NCBI RefSeq assembly: GCF_003332305.1
Contig: NZ_QOIO01000014.1
Coordinates: 1-64,000, forward strand
Direction of reading: 5' to 3'
DNA from: Microvirga aerophila
Lineage (GTDB): Bacteria > Pseudomonadota > Alphaproteobacteria > Rhizobiales > Beijerinckiaceae
DNA length: 64,000 nucleotides
Part shown: piece after piece, positions 61,723 through 64,000 of the stretch
Position numbering within the stretch: position 1 is the stretch's first letter
How the letters are laid out: each line of letters begins with the position of its first letter
Position numbers and translations under genes: made by a program
The notes under the pieces: generated by a model
Database searches by the model: none
Seen by the model: only the letters and a program-made list of their open reading frames with translations
Told to the model about the DNA's origin: nothing

Positions 61723-63006
61723 ATGACAAGAGAAGAGAGAGTTTTCACCAAGGCAGAGAGAGCTTCAGGCAACCTCGCGCGCTGCTCCATGGCGTTCGTC
61801 TTGGCCGGGGGCAGAGGCAGTCGGCTGATGGAGCTGACCGACAGGCGCGCCAAACCGGCGGTCTATTTTGGCGGAAAATGCCGCATCATCGACTTTGCCC
61901 TCTCCAATGCTCTCAATTCTGGAATCCGGCGTATTTGCGTTGCGACGCAGTACAAAGCTCACAGTCTGATCCGGCATCTGAACAGAGGCTGGAACTTCCT
62001 TCGTGTCGAGCGCAACGAGGGCTTTGACATTCTGCCCGCCTCGCAGCGGATTGCCGAGGACAAGTGGTACCTAGGCACGGCAGATGCCGTTACCCAGAAC
62101 ATCGATATCATTGAAGGTTATGGCCCGGAATACATTGTGATCCTGGCAGGAGACCACGTGTATAAAATGGATTACGAGCTCATGCTGCAGCAGCACGTGC
62201 AAAGCGGGGCCGACGTAACAGTGGGCTGCCTTGATGTACCGCGCCATGAAGCGAGCGCCTTTGGCGTCATGGGCGTCGACGAGAGCGGCCGCATCATTTC
62301 GTTTCTCGAAAAACCGGCTGATCCACCGCCCCTGCCCGGCAATCCCGGCCTCGCGCTCGCCAGCATGGGAATCTACGTCTTCCAGACGAGATTCCTGGTC
62401 GACCTGTTGCGCAAGGACGAGAACGATCCCAATTCGAGCCACGACTTCGGCAAGGATCTCATCCCGGCAATCGTTCGAGACGGAAAGGCGGTGGCGCACC
62501 GCTTCTCTGATAGCTGCGTACGCTCAGGGGCTGAGGTTGAGCCCTATTGGCGGGATGTCGGAACCGTGGACGCGTTCTGGGAGGCCAATGTCGACTTGAC
62601 CGACTTTGTTCCTGCCCTCGACCTTTATGATCGTGACTGGCCGATCTGGACGTATAGTGAGCTGACGCCGCCGGCGAAATTTATTCACGATGAGGAAAAC
62701 CGGCGAGGTTCGGCAACAAGCTCTCTCGTTAGCGGCGGCTGTATCGTGTCCGGATCACGGATCGACAAGTCTCTGCTGTTTACCGGAGTCCACGCGCGCT
62801 CCTACTCGCTGCTTACCCATGCGGTGGTTCTTCCCTATGTCACGATTGGCCGTCACGCCCGCCTCAGCAAGGTGGTGATCGACCGAGGCGTCGCGATACC
62901 GGAAGGTTTGGTGGTTGGAGAGGATCCGGAGGAGGACGCCCGCCGGTTTCGCCGAACCGACAAGGGCGTCTGCCTCATTACGCAATCGATGATTGACCGA
63001 CTTTGA
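61723..63006 (+). CDS. glgC: Glucose-1-phosphate adenylyltransferase
   Basis: Makes ADP-glucose for glycogen synthesis (427 residues). Visible motifs are [27 protein letters not shown] (key part: AGGRGSRL and the RRAKPA loop), [20 protein letters not shown], the substrate site FLEKP and EPYWRDVGT. The C-terminal part has the short left-handed helix ([20 protein letters not shown]). The ATG at 61723 has AGGGAGAG 4 bases upstream. A GTG 21 bases earlier is in frame but lacks such a site. glgA lies convergent rather than downstream in the same operon. Confidence 0.96.
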   Translation: MTREERVFTKAERASGNLARCSMAFVLAGGRGSRLMELTDRRAKPAVYFGGKCRIIDFALSNALNSGIRRICVATQYKAHSLIRHLNRGWNFLRVERNEGFDILPASQRIAEDKWYLGTADAVTQNIDIIEGYGPEYIVILAGDHVYKMDYELMLQQHVQSGADVTVGCLDVPRHEASAFGVMGVDESGRIISFLEKPADPPPLPGNPGLALASMGIYVFQTRFLVDLLRKDENDPNSSHDFGKDLIPAIVRDGKAVAHRFSDSCVRSGAEVEPYWRDVGTVDAFWEANVDLTDFVPALDLYDRDWPIWTYSELTPPAKFIHDEENRRGSATSSLVSGGCIVSGSRIDKSLLFTGVHARSYSLLTHAVVLPYVTIGRHARLSKVVIDRGVAIPEGLVVGEDPEEDARRFRRTDKGVCLITQSMIDRL

Positions 63007-63117
63007 CCCGATCAGCTGCGCAAAGTCCGGCCGTTATGTCGAGACGGAGGCTTTGAATCCACGTTCGTTCGGCATGAAGATACGGCAAGTTCTGCGTCTT
63101 CTACGAAGAGGCGGGTT

Positions 63118-63327
63118 TCAGGCGTTCCAGCTATAGCCGAAGGACAAACCCGAGGACCGACGCGGGTGATCAAGTTCGCGCATTCGCCTTTCGAGGTCGA
63201 CTCGGTCTTGAGCTTCCGCGAGATATGCGCGGTCGGCCTCATTTTCAGACAGAAGCCCGAGGGTACGGCGGAGGCTGCTGAAGGCGTCGGCAATCTTGCC
63301 GTCGAAAAAAGATAGAAATTTCATCAT
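63118..63327 (-). CDS. DUF3563-domain small protein
   Basis: A 69-residue protein with the DUF3563 core: AYLAEAQDRVDLERRMRELDH (residues 34-54; key part L-A-x-A-x-D-x-x-D-L-E-R-R-x-R-E-L). Such proteins are common in rhizobia and Burkholderia and have no known role. Two adjacent ATG codons are possible starts, preceded by AAGGAAAT. Sits between convergent glgC and glgA. Confidence 0.75.
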   Translation of the reverse strand: MMKFLSFFDGKIADAFSSLRRTLGLLSENEADRAYLAEAQDRVDLERRMRELDHPRRSSGLSFGYSWNA

Positions 63328-63462
63328 ATATTTCCTTAATATTCCTGAAATCGAACCTCCTTTGGCGTTTCCATCGAGTGCCGCGGATTACGATTCCGCA
63401 GTCTTATTCAGTGCAATAACTGAGGTTATTAACGATTGTCTGGAATTCAACCCAGGCGGAGC

Positions 63463-63495
63463 CCGCTAGGCGCATGTCTCTTATGCACCTAGCGG
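63463..63495. terminator. Large hairpin downstream of glgA
   Basis: 13-base arms (63463-63475 and 63483-63495) with one mismatch and a 7-base loop lie 37 bases beyond the glgA stop codon on the minus strand. No T run is present on either strand, so it may end glgA transcription with Rho or protect the mRNA 3' end. The rest of 63328-63531 is AT-rich and presumably holds the DUF3563 promoter. Confidence 0.5.
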
Positions 63496-63531
63496 TCACT
63501 AGTACCTGAACCAAGCGTGTATCAACCCTTC

Positions 63532-64000
63532 TCAGGCTGCAATTGCTGCCGTCTGGCAAGCGCGGCTATAAACATCCTGATACTTGGCCGCAGAACGATC
63601 CCACCCTTCAGGTCGGCTCATCGCGGCCCAGCGCATGGCCGTCAGTCGCGACTTGGATCCAAATGTTTCAAGTCCCCGCCGGATTGCGTCTAAAAATCGA
63701 TGCAGCGAGTGTTCACCGAACAGGAAACCGTTGATTCCGTCCTCGATCGTATCGGCGAGCCCACCTGTCCTATGGGCGATTGGCAGGGACCCGAATCTCT
63801 GGGCATACATTTGGCTCAAGCCGCATGGCTCAAAACGTGATGGCATGAGAAGAAAATCGCTGCCCGCGTACATGCGGCGAGCATCCGCCTCATCATATCC
63901 GATCTTGACCCCGATCGATCCCGAGTGCCGTTCTGCCAGCGCTTGCGAGGCATACTCCAGCCTCGCCTCGCCTCGCCCGGTGACGGCCACCTGCCCTCCC
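63532..64000 (-). CDS. glgA: Glycogen synthase GlgA (3' part, cut by window edge)
   Basis: The C-terminal 155 codons of a GT5 glycogen synthase, which adds glucose from ADP-glucose to glycogen. The GT-B C-terminal motif PSRFEPCGLSQMYAQRFG contains the conserved E-x-x-G-L catalytic/nucleotide region, followed by RTGGLADTI. The frame is open to the window end, so the gene starts outside. It includes a short CCTCG triple repeat at 63961-63975. It is convergent with glgC, although in many bacteria the two are in one operon. Confidence 0.93.
   Translation of the reverse strand, partial: GGQVAVTGRGEARLEYASQALAERHSGSIGVKIGYDEADARRMYAGSDFLLMPSRFEPCGLSQMYAQRFGSLPIAHRTGGLADTIEDGINGFLFGEHSLHRFLDAIRRGLETFGSKSRLTAMRWAAMSRPEGWDRSAAKYQDVYSRACQTAAIAA

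Noticed and set aside
63961-63975. Triple CCTCG repeat as a phase-variation tract
   Set aside because: Three units inside a conserved coding region are expected by chance from codon bias and are too short for slippage.

Overview
The window looks like chromosomal DNA of an alphaproteobacterium of the order Hyphomicrobiales (Rhizobiales). The GC content is about 60%. It carries IalB, HspQ, DUF1127 and DUF3563 proteins, the order mfd-sdhE-recG, and opgG-opgH. Protein wording resembles Methylobacteriaceae such as Microvirga, but that is an inference from family resemblance, because no search was run. I see no tRNA, rRNA, CRISPR array, integrase or intact insertion sequence.

Left part (1 to about 32 kb) is mostly housekeeping. 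It holds a c-type cytochrome, a PilZ protein, RimO, a nicotinamidase and a complete BMP-type nucleoside ABC transporter operon (ATPase, two permeases, binding protein, minus strand). These are followed by a UbiH-like monooxygenase, an AEC carrier, HspQ, IalB, a YejA-like binding protein, Mfd with a translationally coupled beta-lactamase-fold hydrolase, SdhE, RecG, GlmS, GlmU, the periplasmic glucan pair OpgG/OpgH, a LysR regulator, a DUF1127 protein and a Na/Pi cotransporter.

Middle and right part (about 32 to 61.5 kb) is a dense catabolic region. Unit A (minus, 38.1 to 32.1 kb) is tctC-tctB-tctA, two tandem beta-hydroxyacid dehydrogenases and an MFS carrier. Between units A and B lie a DctP-type solute-binding protein with no signal peptide and a GntR/FCD regulator. 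Unit B (plus) is a cyclase-family metal hydrolase. Unit C (plus, 41.9 to 46.4 kb) is a Gfo/Idh/MocA oxidoreductase, a 2,6-dihydroxypyridine-hydroxylase-like FAD monooxygenase, a catabolic HisD-family dehydrogenase and an SDR. Unit D (minus, 52.4 to 46.5 kb) is a TRAP transporter followed by a DUF1330 protein, a DapA-family lyase, a PuuE/NodB-like deacetylase and a glutathione transferase. Unit E (plus, 52.9 to 57.3 kb) is a GntR regulator, quinone reductase, cupin, zinc alcohol dehydrogenase and a third beta-hydroxyacid dehydrogenase. Unit F (plus, 57.8 to 61.5 kb) is a ribose-type ABC transporter.

Thus four uptake systems of different classes (TTT, TRAP, ABC and the orphan DctP) sit beside oxidoreductases and lyases for small organic acids, polyols or heterocycles. 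Repeated TTGGTTG/CAACCAA motifs in the control regions around 38.2 to 40.1 kb suggest that units A and B, the orphan DctP and the GntR gene form one regulon. The substrates cannot be read from the sequence.

The window ends in glycogen metabolism: glgC (plus), a DUF3563 protein (minus) and the 3' part of glgA (minus, cut by the window edge).
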